A stretch of 64,000 nucleotides of DNA, taken from positions 36,476,449-36,540,448 of the forward strand of contig OY292276.1 in the NCBI GenBank assembly GCA_958496175.1, given 5' to 3'. Position 1 is the stretch's first letter. Every line of letters starts with the position of its first letter. Under the pieces are notes generated by a model. The model saw only the letters and a program-made list of their open reading frames with translations. It was not told the DNA's origin and ran no database searches. Shown here in pieces: positions 1 to 10,543 of this stretch. Both the position numbers and the translations under genes were made by a program. Origin of the DNA: Sisyra terminalis (taxonomy: Eukaryota > Arthropoda > Insecta > Neuroptera > Sisyridae).

Positions 1-316
1 ACATTCAATACTTTCTCAAATTCTTGACCAATCAGCCCGAGCTCGATGTAAGAACTATTTTCGCTTCATTTTCCACTTGAAATTACCATTATGAATTTTA
101 GTGAACACATTAATGCTCGGAAAACCAGAAAAAGGACGCATGGTTGAAAATTTGTTACTAAATATGGCGAGAACGGGGCAAGTTGGGGCCAAAATTAGTG
201 AGAATGAGTTAATAGGATTATTAGAAAATGTAAATCAACAACTTGGGACAACTACTACGAAAGTTAAATTTGATCGCCGGCGGGCTGCTCTCGATTCGGA
301 CGAAGATGATTTATAA
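1..316 (+). CDS. PDCD5: PDCD5 (programmed cell death protein 5), 3' part
   Basis: Two exons, 1-47 and 102-316, are joined by a 54-base GT-AG intron (48-101); the stop TAA is at 314-316. The frame runs off the left edge, so 86 C-terminal residues of a family usually near 125 aa are visible. Family marks are SILSQILDQSARAR in the first exon, then a KPEK motif, the helical segment VENLLLNMARTGQ, and the basic-acidic end VKFDRRRAALDSDEDDL. PDCD5/TFAR19 is a small nuclear and cytoplasmic helical protein linked to apoptosis and to TIP60 and the chaperonin CCT in other animals; that role is inferred from the family. The GTG at 101 is not a start codon: its G is the last base of the intron. The gene converges on TMX3. 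Confidence 0.95.
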
Positions 317-477
317 TCTATTTGCTTTTCATAACATTTTGGACTTATACGCTTTCATTAACATAATGCATTCACAGATACTCGTTGTTCATTTCACATG
401 ATAATTGATTAAAATAATTTGCCTCTTTTAAAACTATTTTTATTCCAATTACATCAACATTTTTACATTTTGTCACG

Positions 478-483
478 AATAAA
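478..483 (+). promoter_or_regulatory. poly(A) signal AATAAA for PDCD5
   Basis: Canonical AATAAA 162 bases past the PDCD5 stop codon, in an AT-rich 3' UTR. No other gene ends here on this strand. The rest of 317-938, between the convergent stops of PDCD5 and TMX3, is A/T-rich with no feature I can support. Confidence 0.6.
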
Positions 484-938
484 AACAAATATTTATACAC
501 AAACGAGTAATTAAATAAATAAAAATAAATTAACTATTCTAAATAACTTTTTTTTAATTCTTAAGATATATTAAATTTTATAATTTATAAAAAGACTCAA
601 GTATTCTTTAAAATACTCTCCAAGTGCGCCGATGAAATCTAAAACATTACGTCGAAACTTAATGAAAAACATAACATGATTTTTGTTATTCTGATGTTTT
701 GAAATTATTAATTCCTCCGCTAAGTGATACCCTCAAAATGGTTTTAATGTATTTAAAAATCAAATTAGGATTTTTTTTCATACAGTTGTTGACTGACAAG
801 CACTGGTGTAAGGGATTTGTAAATAGAAATAAATACACATTTACGATAATAATTCGGTATAAAAAACAATAGTTTTTCACAAGAATGTTTTCATACCTTG
901 ATATTGTATAAAAAAAGAATATAAACGTCCTATTTAGT

Positions 939-3900
939 TTATTCTTTTTTCTCATGGTCATCTGTAAAAAAAAGATGAAAATAATAATTTAATAACAATT
1001 AATAAATAATGTTAATATACCGTCTTCTTCTTCGGCGTCTAAGATATCCGCACAACAAGTCGAATAAATGATCAAAGACAAAAATCCAAATGGTAGCCCA
1101 AAAATAACGACTAGTAATACAGGATTTCCATTCCACATATCGGCCAATTTTGCTCGTGTTTCAAAATAAGAACGATAAACCCGCACCCAAAACGTGTCAC
1201 CCCCATAAACAGGAGCTGAGTTATTATATATTTGTTCTAAAAACACATCGATTGATTCGACAGTCATTTGCGTAGGATCATCTTCAGGTATATGATGGTG
1301 GTAGGTTGATGTGTTTAAAACAATTAACGACGGTAAAGGTAAAGACATCATCGCAATTGAATTGGCTAATTCTGGTGTTCCTACCCATCCAAATTGGAAA
1401 TGCTTGTGGTATTTATCGCGCTTCTTTCGTATTACTGATTCAATCATATCTTTAAATTCAGACATTTCTGGAGAAATTTCGTTGATTTTATTTTCCTCAA
1501 CGACAACAAGAACCAAATACTTTTGTGTTAATAAATATTCATTTATATTGAAGCGTGTTATTTTTGGGAATGTTTCGAAACGTTCTTGATTGATCCATTT
1601 ATGAAGGGTAGCATTTAAATGATCGGCATCTAGTTGTGTGTGTCCTGCTTCCACTGGAATCAAATAATAAAACAAACTTACTTTCATAGTCAACATCTTT
1701 CATGTTTATATTAAATGCGCTATCTGCAATACTTGAACTATTGAGCAACAGGTATTGAAAGCTTGACATACTTAATTCTGGAATTAACTTAATATTTTTT
1801 AGACTTGGAATGATATAATAAAATGAGATCTAAGCTTCATAAAATAAAACCAATTTTTGGCAAGACTACAATATTTTTAGCACTACAATTGGACGACGGG
1901 TTCTTATAGATCTCGGCGAAATAAAACTGAAATGAAGAATAAAATTTTTCTATAGCTCGCGTAGTTTACGAAATATCGATACTTAAAAATTGATTTTTTT
2001 TTACACTTTTTGAAATGGATTTCTCCGGATTTTCATGATTAAAAAAGATAGATGTTTACAACTATAGCTCCACTATTTTTTTTGTGCTAAAAACTGTAAA
2101 CAAGGTGGCCAGAGGCTAAACCCTGGCGAGGGTTGAAGAGCGTTGCCAATATCTGGCAATATTGCATTTTCGATTTTGTTTTTAGTTTTATTCGCGAGGA
2201 AGTCAGGCCTTAATTAAATAAATATCCCAATTTATTTCTTTTTTTGGGGGAGGGGCTTTACCCTTGGACCACTTAGTTATACTTTTTTAGCACAAAAAAT
2301 TGGTGGAGCTACGGTTGTAAGCATTTTTTTCATGAAAATCCTAAGAAATTCGTCTAAAAAAGTGATTTTTTTCTCAATTTTTAAGTATTGATATTTCGCA
2401 AACCAAGCGAGATTTCGAAAAATTGTATTTGCTGTTTTTGTTTTATTTCGTCAAGATCTATAAGAATCCGTCGTTAAATCATGGCGCTGAAATCGTAGTA
2501 ATCTTTAATTTTTAAACAATAGGTATATATTGCGGTACAGTAATCTCCCGTTTTACGGGAAGGATACGTTCCTCATAAATTGTCCGTAAATTGAAAATCC
2601 GTTGAACGAGACCGCTATTACTATGAGATCCTATTAGAAAGTGATAGATGCGTTTCAACTAGTAAAATTAATCGTAAAAAAAAATTTACTCTAAATTCAC
2701 ACTAAATAAAAAGCGTAAACAATTTAACACTGCACTATACCTTGTAACATCAAATACAAATTCATAAGAACGTATGATAACTATTTTGGAATTCCCCGTA
2801 AAACAAAATCAAGCATAAACTGTATTTAAACTGAATGTACTAAAAATATTTTTTATTATTTTATTTTTGGGATTCCTCACAAAAATATAAGCAACACAGA
2901 AAAAATATACATATATTGTCTGTCATTGCGAATACTTCATCCGTATACCGTAATTTTGATACCTAATTAACAATGAACGTATTATCGAATTTCCGTTAAG
3001 CGGGGGATTACTGCATAAAATTTATGTAATATATTTTTCCAAAAGTAATTAATTCACTCAAATATTGGATAAAAGTGAAAAAAAATGAAACAAAGTTTAA
3101 AGTTATATTTAACAATGAGAATTTTATCTCATGAAATAAAAATTTTAAAAAGAGTATAGAAAATATTGAATAATATTTAATAATTGAGATATACTTAATG
3201 TTCATGGGAAAAAAGAATGTTAAATGTTAATTTTTCTTGAAGAGGTAGGTAATCGTCCCTAAAAGATTGGGATCTACGTATCTTTGTACTAAATTCAAAC
3301 CAATACAATTTTCAATCGTTAATTAACTATAAAATTTCATTTGAATCGTATAAAATTTCTATTTACCTTCAAAAAAATAATGTGAGTTTTCTTTATGAAC
3401 AAAAACGGCAGGTAAATCGTCCAATTCAATATACTTGTTGGCGATTTCATTATTAACGGTATAAAAAAATCCATGAGGTTGAAATCGTTGAGCCACTGCA
3501 TAGTATGTATTCCATAAAGGACCCTCCTGTTGTCCAACATACATAAAAAATATCGAGTTGCTATTTTTCAACCCATCCATATTCATCACACTAGTGATTT
3601 CACGAACCGGTGGCCCAGACAATCGTATAGCATAGTTCACAATATCTTCACGAGTTCGGTCACCAGTGTAAGTAAAATCTAGCCCATTTCCAATACTGTG
3701 AAAAAAATAAAACGGTTAGTAAAAGAAATTATTAACACTAAATGTTCGTACAATTTTATCGTTGGAAAGCTTTGAATTTCAAATGCCGTCGCCACTGAAT
3801 GAAATCGAGTGCAATCTACCCGACCCACCCTTACATTTGACCGGTATAAAGATTGGGCTACATGAGCCCAAACTGGATCTAAACGCTTACAATGTCCACA

Positions 3901-4104
3901 CCAAGGAGCATAAAACATAACAAGCCAATACCCTCCATCACCACGAGCTTCAGCAAATTTATCACTTAATTCTAAGACTCGAGAACTATTCGATAACGAC
4001 GCGCTTAAGAAACCTTAAAAATAATAAATTTAAATTTTTACTTCCTTCACTGTATTGAAATCTTTACCGATCAATATAAATATATAAAATTTAATAAAAT
4101 TCAT
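939..4104 (-). CDS. TMX3: TMX3-like transmembrane protein disulfide-isomerase
   Basis: Five exons on the minus strand: 4104-4068, 4013-3752, 3695-3367, 1653-1021 and 961-939. All introns are GT-AG, and the phases give 1284 bases and 427 aa (human TMX3 is about 454). Residues 1-20 are a hydrophobic signal peptide. A thioredoxin domain follows, with active site WCGHC (CGHC at residues 51-54) and the conserved FPTIK before the third exon. Two redox-inactive thioredoxin-like domains come next, ending near the FQFG and LNTS motifs. A single membrane span lies at about 388-410, before an acidic tail DAEEEDDDHEKKE. This architecture places it in the ER membrane with the catalytic domain in the lumen, oxidising or isomerising disulfides (family knowledge). 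The tail has lysines at -2 and -3, so it is not a textbook KKXX signal. The fourth exon is reached across a 1713-base intron holding two MITEs. Confidence 0.95.
1863..2500. mobile_element. Foldback MITE with about 220-base inverted arms
   Basis: The left arm (about 1863-2095) and right arm (about 2285-2500) are diverged inverted copies. Shared landmarks are TTCTTATAGATCT, CGAAATAAAAC, CGAAATATC and TGTGCTAAAAA. The centre (2142-2200) resembles the arm of the palindromic MITE at 6132, 24451 and 47624 (GGCAATATTGCATTTTCGA), so one element probably inserted into, or recombined with, another. It lies in the long TMX3 intron and has no coding capacity. Confidence 0.75.
2538..3013. mobile_element. 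pogo/Tigger-type MITE with CAGTAATC termini
   Basis: The termini are inverted: left CAGTAATCTCCCGTTTTACG, right (reverse complement) CAGTAATCCCCCGCTTAACG. CAGTAA-type ends are typical of pogo/Tigger elements. The left flank is TA as expected; the right flank reads CA, perhaps a mutated TA. The interior is AT-rich without a transposase frame. It lies in the same TMX3 intron as the foldback element. Confidence 0.7.
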
Positions 4105-4660
4105 ATTTCTATTTAAAAAATTTATAATGCTTTACGATGACTAGAATATTAAATGCAGTAAAAAGCGTAAATTTAATTAGCCATTATGTTAATATGGCCT
4201 CCCTTCGTTAATCTAATTTAAATTAATTCAATTCATATGTGTTTACGGTGTTTACACTTTATTTTACTTTCGCTAAAACGAAATTAACGAAAATTGTCAA
4301 TTATTTTGACAGTCTTATTTCAAGAGCAAACTGCGCAATCCCAAATAAACGCACCGGGCTCACTTTTATCAACTGAGTTTAATTTGATTGATTTTTTGGC
4401 TGTGGTCTATGCTTCATTTGTTAATATTTGTATTGTAATAATTAAATAACAAAGAGAGTTGATAATAAACTATGTAAGTAAAACAAGAAACAAAATAATT
4501 TCAAAACAAAACCAGAGCCGCTAGTGAACCGCGCTTTTTTGCTTGTCTCAAAAAGCTTCAAAAAGCTTTGGGAAAACCTGAATTAATTGCGATATAATTT
4601 TCAGTTTTATTGAAAAGTATAGAGAACTACGATTTAACAATAATTTTTTACTTAAAAAAA
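4105..4660. promoter_or_regulatory. Shared divergent promoter interval of TMX3 and THOC1
   Basis: The two ATG codons (4104 minus, 4661 plus) are 556 bases apart and point away from each other. No repeat or reading frame lies between. The interval has a slightly GC-richer core at about 4335-4360 and 4510-4545. I see no convincing TATA box, which fits dispersed housekeeping promoters. The extent is defined only by the flanking genes. Confidence 0.5.
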
Positions 4661-7600
4661 ATGAGTCAAGAAGCTAGTTTTGAAACCCTACGCACAATTT
4701 ATAATGTAAGTATTAAAATAGATACATTTGAAATTTCCAAAATATAACCTAAAATAATTCTTATTTTAGGCATTATTGAAGAAATCCTTTTTTGAAAATA
4801 ATATAAGCATTTTACAAGATCAGTATGGGAAAAATAAGTCTCCCGATTGTGATCAAAAAGCTGCTCTAGATCAAGTATTTCGTGATACTTTGCTGGAAAT
4901 TTTCGAAGACAACTACGATGTACATTTACTACAAAATTATGTTACATTTTGTATTCAATCGTGCCGTTTAAACATGACAACTCCAACAATGCCTGTTGTC
5001 ATTTTGGGAGATATTTTCGATGCACTAACTTTAGACAAGTCGGAGGAAATGTTCACGTTTGTCGAGCAGGGAGTGCATATATGGAAAGAGGAGCTTTTTT
5101 TCAGTGCGTGTAAAAATAATTTGCTACGAATGTGTAACGATTTACTACGTCGTTTATCAAGATCACAAAACACAGTCTTTTGCGGTCGAATTCTATTGTT
5201 TTTGGCTAAATTTTTCCCATTTTCCGAACGCTCCGGCTTGAATATCGTCAGTGAATTTAATTTAGATAATCTAACTGAATTTGGAGCCGATACTGATTTG
5301 CCGAACAGCATTGATTTGATGGATGTTGATTCTACCGATTCCGACAAAGCTGTTAAAATCGATTATAATTTATACTGTAAATTCTGGGCGTTGCAAGATT
5401 TCTTTCGAAATCCAAATCAATGCTACAATAAAGTACAATGGAAAACATTTGCATCTGTATAAAAACTGAAACACATAAATTTAAACACTTATAAAAAACA
5501 TATATATTTTAGCACGCCAACAACGTATTAATGGCATTTAATAGTTCTAAATTAGATGAAATCACAAGCAAAGCTAAAAATGACGAATCGGAAAATGAAT
5601 CCACTCATTATTTCGCTAAATATCTCACAAATCAAAAGCTGTTAGAATTACAACTTTCCGATTCAAATTTTCGACGATATGTTTTAATGCAATTTTTAAT
5701 ATTATTTCAATACCTAAACTCATCAGTTAAATTCAAATCGTAAGAGAAATTATCCAGATTTATAACACTTATTAACTTTTATTTTTATTCAGAGATGTTT
5801 ACGAATTAAAAGTTGATCAAATTGAATGGATAAATACAAAGACCGATATGATATACGGGTTATTAGCTGAAACACCACCGGACGGGCGAGAATTTGCTCG
5901 ATCGATAAAACATATTTTAAGTCGAGAAGAACACTGGAATAATTGGAAAAATGATGGTTGTCCTGAGTTTAAAAAACCTACCCCTGTTGTTGAACCGAAC
6001 GATGATGTTTCTGATAAAAGAAAAGGAGTGAAAAACAAAAAAGATAAACTTTTAGGAGATATAATCAAGGAAGCAGCTGCCACCAATAAATTCATTATGG
6101 GAAAGTAAGTCCCTGTAAAAATTAAAAAAAATGGCTTATATCCCTCTTAGGGGCGTCAATATTTGGCAACGTTGCATTTTCTACTTTGGTTTTACTTTAA
6201 TTCACGATTAAATCGAGTCATAATAAAATTTTAGCGATAAAAAAGAAAAATTATATGGTGTAAGAGTTCAATTAAGAAAAAAATCGCGAATTGAATTAAA
6301 GTATAAATTCCAACTTTGCTAGATATTGACGTCTCTAAAAGAGACATGAACCAAAAATGATTACGAATGAATTTCGCTATCCTAATTTGCAAATTTTTGC
6401 TTTGTTTATTTAATATATGTGAAAACCCAATCTCTTATTTTTATAAATCTTTTAATCATACCTTTTAAGCGACACAAAGGTAAAAAATAATATCAAAACC
6501 AGATGTTTATTTCAAAACTCTTCACTTCGCTGTCTTTGATTTCAATCCAATTTGTATGAATTTCAAGCCTTTCAGAAGGAAAATATATTAATTTCGTTCG
6601 TAATCTTTCTAATTGTTTAATTAATGTAAAGAGTTAAATGATTAATGATATCAGATCTTAAAGCAATCGGGTTACATAATACTTTACTGATATTTGAATT
6701 TAATTGATTTGTATGTTTCTTGATTCTTATAGACATATAATTCTTGATGTTTTTACTAATACTAAGTCCAAAATGTTGAAATTGAATAAAAAAATTGCAA
6801 TTTCATAAATTAGTTTATAAAAACTCGTGTTTTTAAATCAAAAAATTGTCCATGGGATGTTTGAAGTGTTAGTAGCCGACTTTGGAGTGATTATCCAAAG
6901 TGTGAAGAGCTTCATAAATATCTGGGCCAACATATGTGCCACAGTATTAACTTTAATGTGGAAGAGCCATATGACCAATATGTTGGGTAAAACTCCAATA
7001 TTTACCATCTTAGGCAATCATAAATCGTCTTTCTACACTGTAACCACTCGTATTGACCACAACATTGGCACGTAGATTGGCTTATGTGTAGAGGAATCGT
7101 AATACATACATTCAAATAAATAAATTAATTAATAACCACGATCAATACCATGGATAATATGGTCAATATCAATGGAGGTGTGATACAAATTTGATTTAAA
7201 TAAGAAAAAAAAATATTTTAGTTTTTTTCTTATCATGTTTTTAAAATTTATTTTAGAAAATAATTATTATTACGAAAAAGTATGATACTTAAATGCTAAT
7301 CAAGACATGCAATCTTAGATATTGTTATATTATTGCCTTGTACTTGCATTGATCATTTAAATCAACATGAGAGAACATAATGTACAAAAAAAAAATTAAT
7401 ATTAAAATATTTTCAGCGCTGAGTTAACAAAACTGTGGAATTTATGTCCAGATAATTTAGAAGCTTGTAAAGGAAAAGAACGAGATTTCCTACCTATATT
7501 GGGTAAGTTTTATTGCTGTGGTTAATCTATTTTACAGAATTATGGTTATTATTTTTTATTCAATAAAAGTTGACTGAAAATTCAAGTGTTAATTAGGCTA

Positions 7601-8423
7601 AGCTTTTTTAAACTGTTATTAATGTGAAAGGCTTGAATCTATTATTTATGTTATTTTGCAAAATTTAGTTCAGATATTTAATGAAAAATATCAATTTCTC
7701 TATTAATATTAATTCAATTGCTGCATTTTCAAATTAAAATTTTATTTTAGAAAATTATTTTGCGGAAGCAATAGAACAACTCGATTCATCGTCAATGGTT
7801 GAAGAAAAGTACAAAAAAGTTAATGACGGTAATTTTGGATGGCGTGCTTTACGTCTCTTGGCATACCGAAGTCCTCATTTTTTTACACATAACATAAATC
7901 TTATCAATAAATTGCCTGAATATCTCGAAATTATGATCAGTAAAATAGCTAAAGATCGTCCTGATAGAAATGTGCAGGTACAAATTTAATACATCAAACA
8001 CATTTATGTCATTGATAATATTTTATTAAATTTATTCAATAGGAAACTCTTGAAACTGAAACTCAAATGGAAACGGAAGTGGACGAAGAACTGCTGAAAG
8101 GAACTGATTGTGTGGAAGAACAAAATGGCGAAACCGACGAAAAATTGCCGAAAGACGAAGAAAAACCAAAGCATACCGCCATTACATCCGAACAATTAGA
8201 AAAAGTTTCTATAAAAATTGGTGAAAATTGGAAAAAATTAGCACAAAAACTAGGATATCAGCCTGATGAGATAGATTTTTTTCATTCGCAATATGAAACG
8301 GATGCTCAACGTTGTCGAAACGTTCTTCAAATATGGTTTGAAGATGACGTCGATGCAAGCGTGGAAAATTTTGCATACTTTTTAGAAGGCTTAGGACTTC
8401 ATGAAGCTGTTGAATGCTTATAA
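4661..8423 (+). CDS. THOC1: THO complex subunit 1 (THOC1/Hpr1)
   Basis: Seven exons: 4661-4705, 4770-5456, 5513-5739, 5793-6104, 7417-7502, 7751-7977, 8043-8423. All introns are GT-AG and phases close to 1965 bases, 654 aa (human THOC1 is 657). Conserved blocks include the segment ending KVQWKTFAS in exon 2, the basic stretch [14 protein letters not shown] in exon 4, [13 protein letters not shown] in exon 5 and [18 protein letters not shown] in exon 6. The last exon has an acidic linker (about 537-570), then a death-like domain (about 577-650) that fits THOC1. THOC1 is a core THO/TREX subunit that couples Pol II elongation to mRNP assembly and export in the nucleus (family knowledge). Exon 1 encodes only 15 residues; the ATG at 4661 follows an A-rich leader. 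Intron 4 (1312 bases) hosts a MITE. Confidence 0.96.
6132..6356. mobile_element. Palindromic MITE, family A copy 1, in THOC1 intron 4
   Basis: A near-complete palindrome of about 225 bases. Left-arm TCAATATTTGGCAACGTTGC pairs with the right arm, whose reverse complement reads TCAATATCTAGCAAAGTTGG; both arms then carry TTTAATTCACGATT or TTCAATTCGCGATT. It matches copies at 24451-24660 and 47624-47853. It has no coding capacity. Confidence 0.8.
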
Positions 8424-8454
8424 GTTTTTAATTTTATTTGTAGCATTTTAAGAA

Positions 8455-8460
8455 AATAAA
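8455..8460 (+). promoter_or_regulatory. poly(A) signal AATAAA for THOC1
   Basis: AATAAA 32 bases past the THOC1 stop codon, followed by a T-rich stretch. From here to 8942 the sequence is plain AT-rich with nothing I can support. Confidence 0.65.
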
Positions 8461-8942
8461 TATTTTTTTTTAATTTTCAATTGATTTTTCTTTTCATTTA
8501 CCTTTATATACTTATAGCGTTTGTTTTACACGGAAAATAAGAAAGTTAAACAAGCGCAACAGGTAACGTAACTTTTTTATACGAAGATATATTTTGTAGA
8601 TTATAAGTAGGTAAACGTATAAATATTCGAAAATAAAATTATTTTTTTATTAATTAATCAACCGCTACGCAATTATTCAATTACAGAAAAAATCAATTTT
8701 GAATTTCTTATGAAAAATGTTATGTTTTCTTTTTTTGCAACTTAGTTTTATTGATGATTAATTAATGTACTATGTGTACTATTAAATCACGTTATTTCTG
8801 TTAATCTGCGCTTTTGTAATGGTTTTGTAATGAAAAATATAATTTAAGCGGACATATGGTCATGTAAAAATATATAAAATAAAGCCCACGTATGAAAAGA
8901 TTGTATGTATCTATAATTCGTTCTCGTTCTTACTAATGGTGT

Positions 8943-9083
8943 TTAGTAATAGTCGACGTCATCATCATTGAAATTGCCAGGCAGTGAGGGTAAACCGCCC
9001 CTTTGCCCGGGTCTATCCACGTGACCGGGTATTGATCCAAAAGCCGCTATCGTTACTACCGCCTCTTCTATACCGACGACCAC
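8943..9083 (-). CDS. Candidate 3'-terminal exon of an unidentified minus-strand gene
   Basis: On the minus strand a splice acceptor (TTCTGTTAG, ending at 9084) precedes a 46-codon phase-0 frame. It ends at TAA (8945-8943) with the acidic, aromatic tail NFNDDDVDYY. The second half (SIPGHVDRPGQRGG, LPSLPG) reads like a real protein end, and the block is clearly GC-richer than its surroundings. A second minus frame over the first half encodes GGRRYRRGGSNDSGF, so the exon could be read in another frame, or an indel may be present. I do not recognise the family and found no upstream exon that joins with confidence. Confidence 0.45.
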   Translation of the reverse strand: MVVGIEEAVVTIAAFGSIPGHVDRPGQRGGLPSLPGNFNDDDVDYY

Positions 9084-10452
9084 CTAACAGAACAGTTCGT
9101 ACATTCGTACATGCCATATCTACCTAACAAATTCACCCCGGTTATCCCATAGTTATCCCGAATATAGGAAAGAATATACAACGCATATGAATAAATTGAT
9201 TGCTTTCAAAGGAAATATACTATTTTTATCATAAGTTGAACTACTTTATTTTTTATAAATCTTTAACTGGTATATTTTCCCGAATACATTGATTCATTTC
9301 AACGTTTAAAAGTATCGCATAGATAAAATGCTTCTTTTAAAAGACTAAAAAATTTTAAAATAGTTTAGGTAGTTGAAAAATTAACGTAGCCTACATTGCA
9401 AAACCTTAATTAAAACAGCAGTCATGAGGCTTAATTTTCGTTGTTCCAGAACAATAAAAATGCCTTTTTTAATCTGAGACTGTATGGAATATCTGATGTT
9501 TCTACCACTTGTAGAATGTACATGATTTCAACGAATATCTCCACCTCTAATTCAGAGCATTTATGATTGTCGTCGGCACATCAACCACTAAATGACCCTC
9601 GACCGCTCATGTTCGTTAACAGCTTCCTACATCATCGTTTCGTACTTGGTTCTCATCAACGTTTCTGAATAATTAAATGCATATTTTTGCACAAGAATAA
9701 CTGTCTTCATTAACACTTTCAAGAAAAATTTAAACTAGTTGCTTATTTAAAGTTAAAAACTAAACATATTTAAATATGCCAATATGGAAGAAGTATCCGT
9801 TCCGCGCGGATTTGGTTTGTATTAATTAAAAGCGCGTGAATCAATAACAAAAAAACAAAAATGAATTTGAGTAAAAGTCTTACAAATTCTTAGTAACTAT
9901 AAATGAAAATATTTTTTTGCATATAAGCTTAATGGATATTAAGCAAAAAATTTCCGCATAAAGGAGGTACATATATTGTCGCGCAAAAATTTGTATCGTA
10001 AATAGAGGGGCGAATGTAATTGATTTCAGTACCATAAGAATAACCGGAATAAGTTGTAACTTTTCTACTTGTTACAGTATTTATATTTCCAAATTTCGTA
10101 ACAGAGGCTTTATTGATGATATTTATTTTTAATTGCTCCGTAAAATTAGTTTTAAACAATTTTTTACATTAAATGTAGCCTTTCATAGAGCAATCTGAAT
10201 TTTAAAGAGACATATGGCGACATTCATTTGCCCAAAATCAGAAAATTGGAATTATTTTTTTTTTGAATTTTCAAAAATGTTTGTCTTTACTAAAGTTGCC
10301 ACAGAAAAGGTGATAAAGAAGCAAAAAACAGTGATAAAAAGTAACAAAAGGCATAAAAGTTACGTACGTAACCGGCTAATAGACGCAATACAACTAATCC
10401 CTTCATTACAATAATTACATGTAAGGAGAAAAAGATCTTCTATTAAAATTAA
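9084..10452. other. AT-rich intergenic or intronic stretch
   Basis: Mostly low-complexity A/T. A slightly GC-richer patch lies at 9540-9660 with no open frame worth calling. A 76-codon minus-strand frame at 10159-9929 (containing TYSGYSYGTEINYIRPS) is unsupported by splice sites or any family I know. Confidence 0.5.
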
Positions 10453-10543
10453 TGAATAATTATGGACGTCCTATGGCTCAATTTCTTTATTGGATACTTT
10501 CATGAAGAAATTGAGACATAGGATACATACATAATTACTCATA
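10453..10543. ncRNA. Imperfect hairpin, possible microRNA precursor
   Basis: The arms 10453-10489 and about 10503-10543 are inverted copies, pairing over nearly their whole length with a small bulge and few mismatches. They enclose a short loop of about 13-15 bases. On the plus strand the 5' arm contains CCTATGGCTCAATTTCTT and the 3' arm contains AAGAAATTGAGACATAGGA. Size and shape suit a pre-miRNA on either strand. It could equally be a short inverted repeat of transposon origin. I do not recognise the arm sequences as a known miRNA. Confidence 0.35.

Noticed and set aside
101..316. Reading the PDCD5 exon as a 71-aa gene starting at GTG 101
   Set aside because: The G at 101 is the last base of an intron; the upstream exon at 1-47 supplies the conserved residues before it.
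9929..10159. 76-codon minus frame with TYSGYSYGTEINYI
   Set aside because: No signal peptide, splice sites, promoter or family. Kept only as a note in the intergenic entry.
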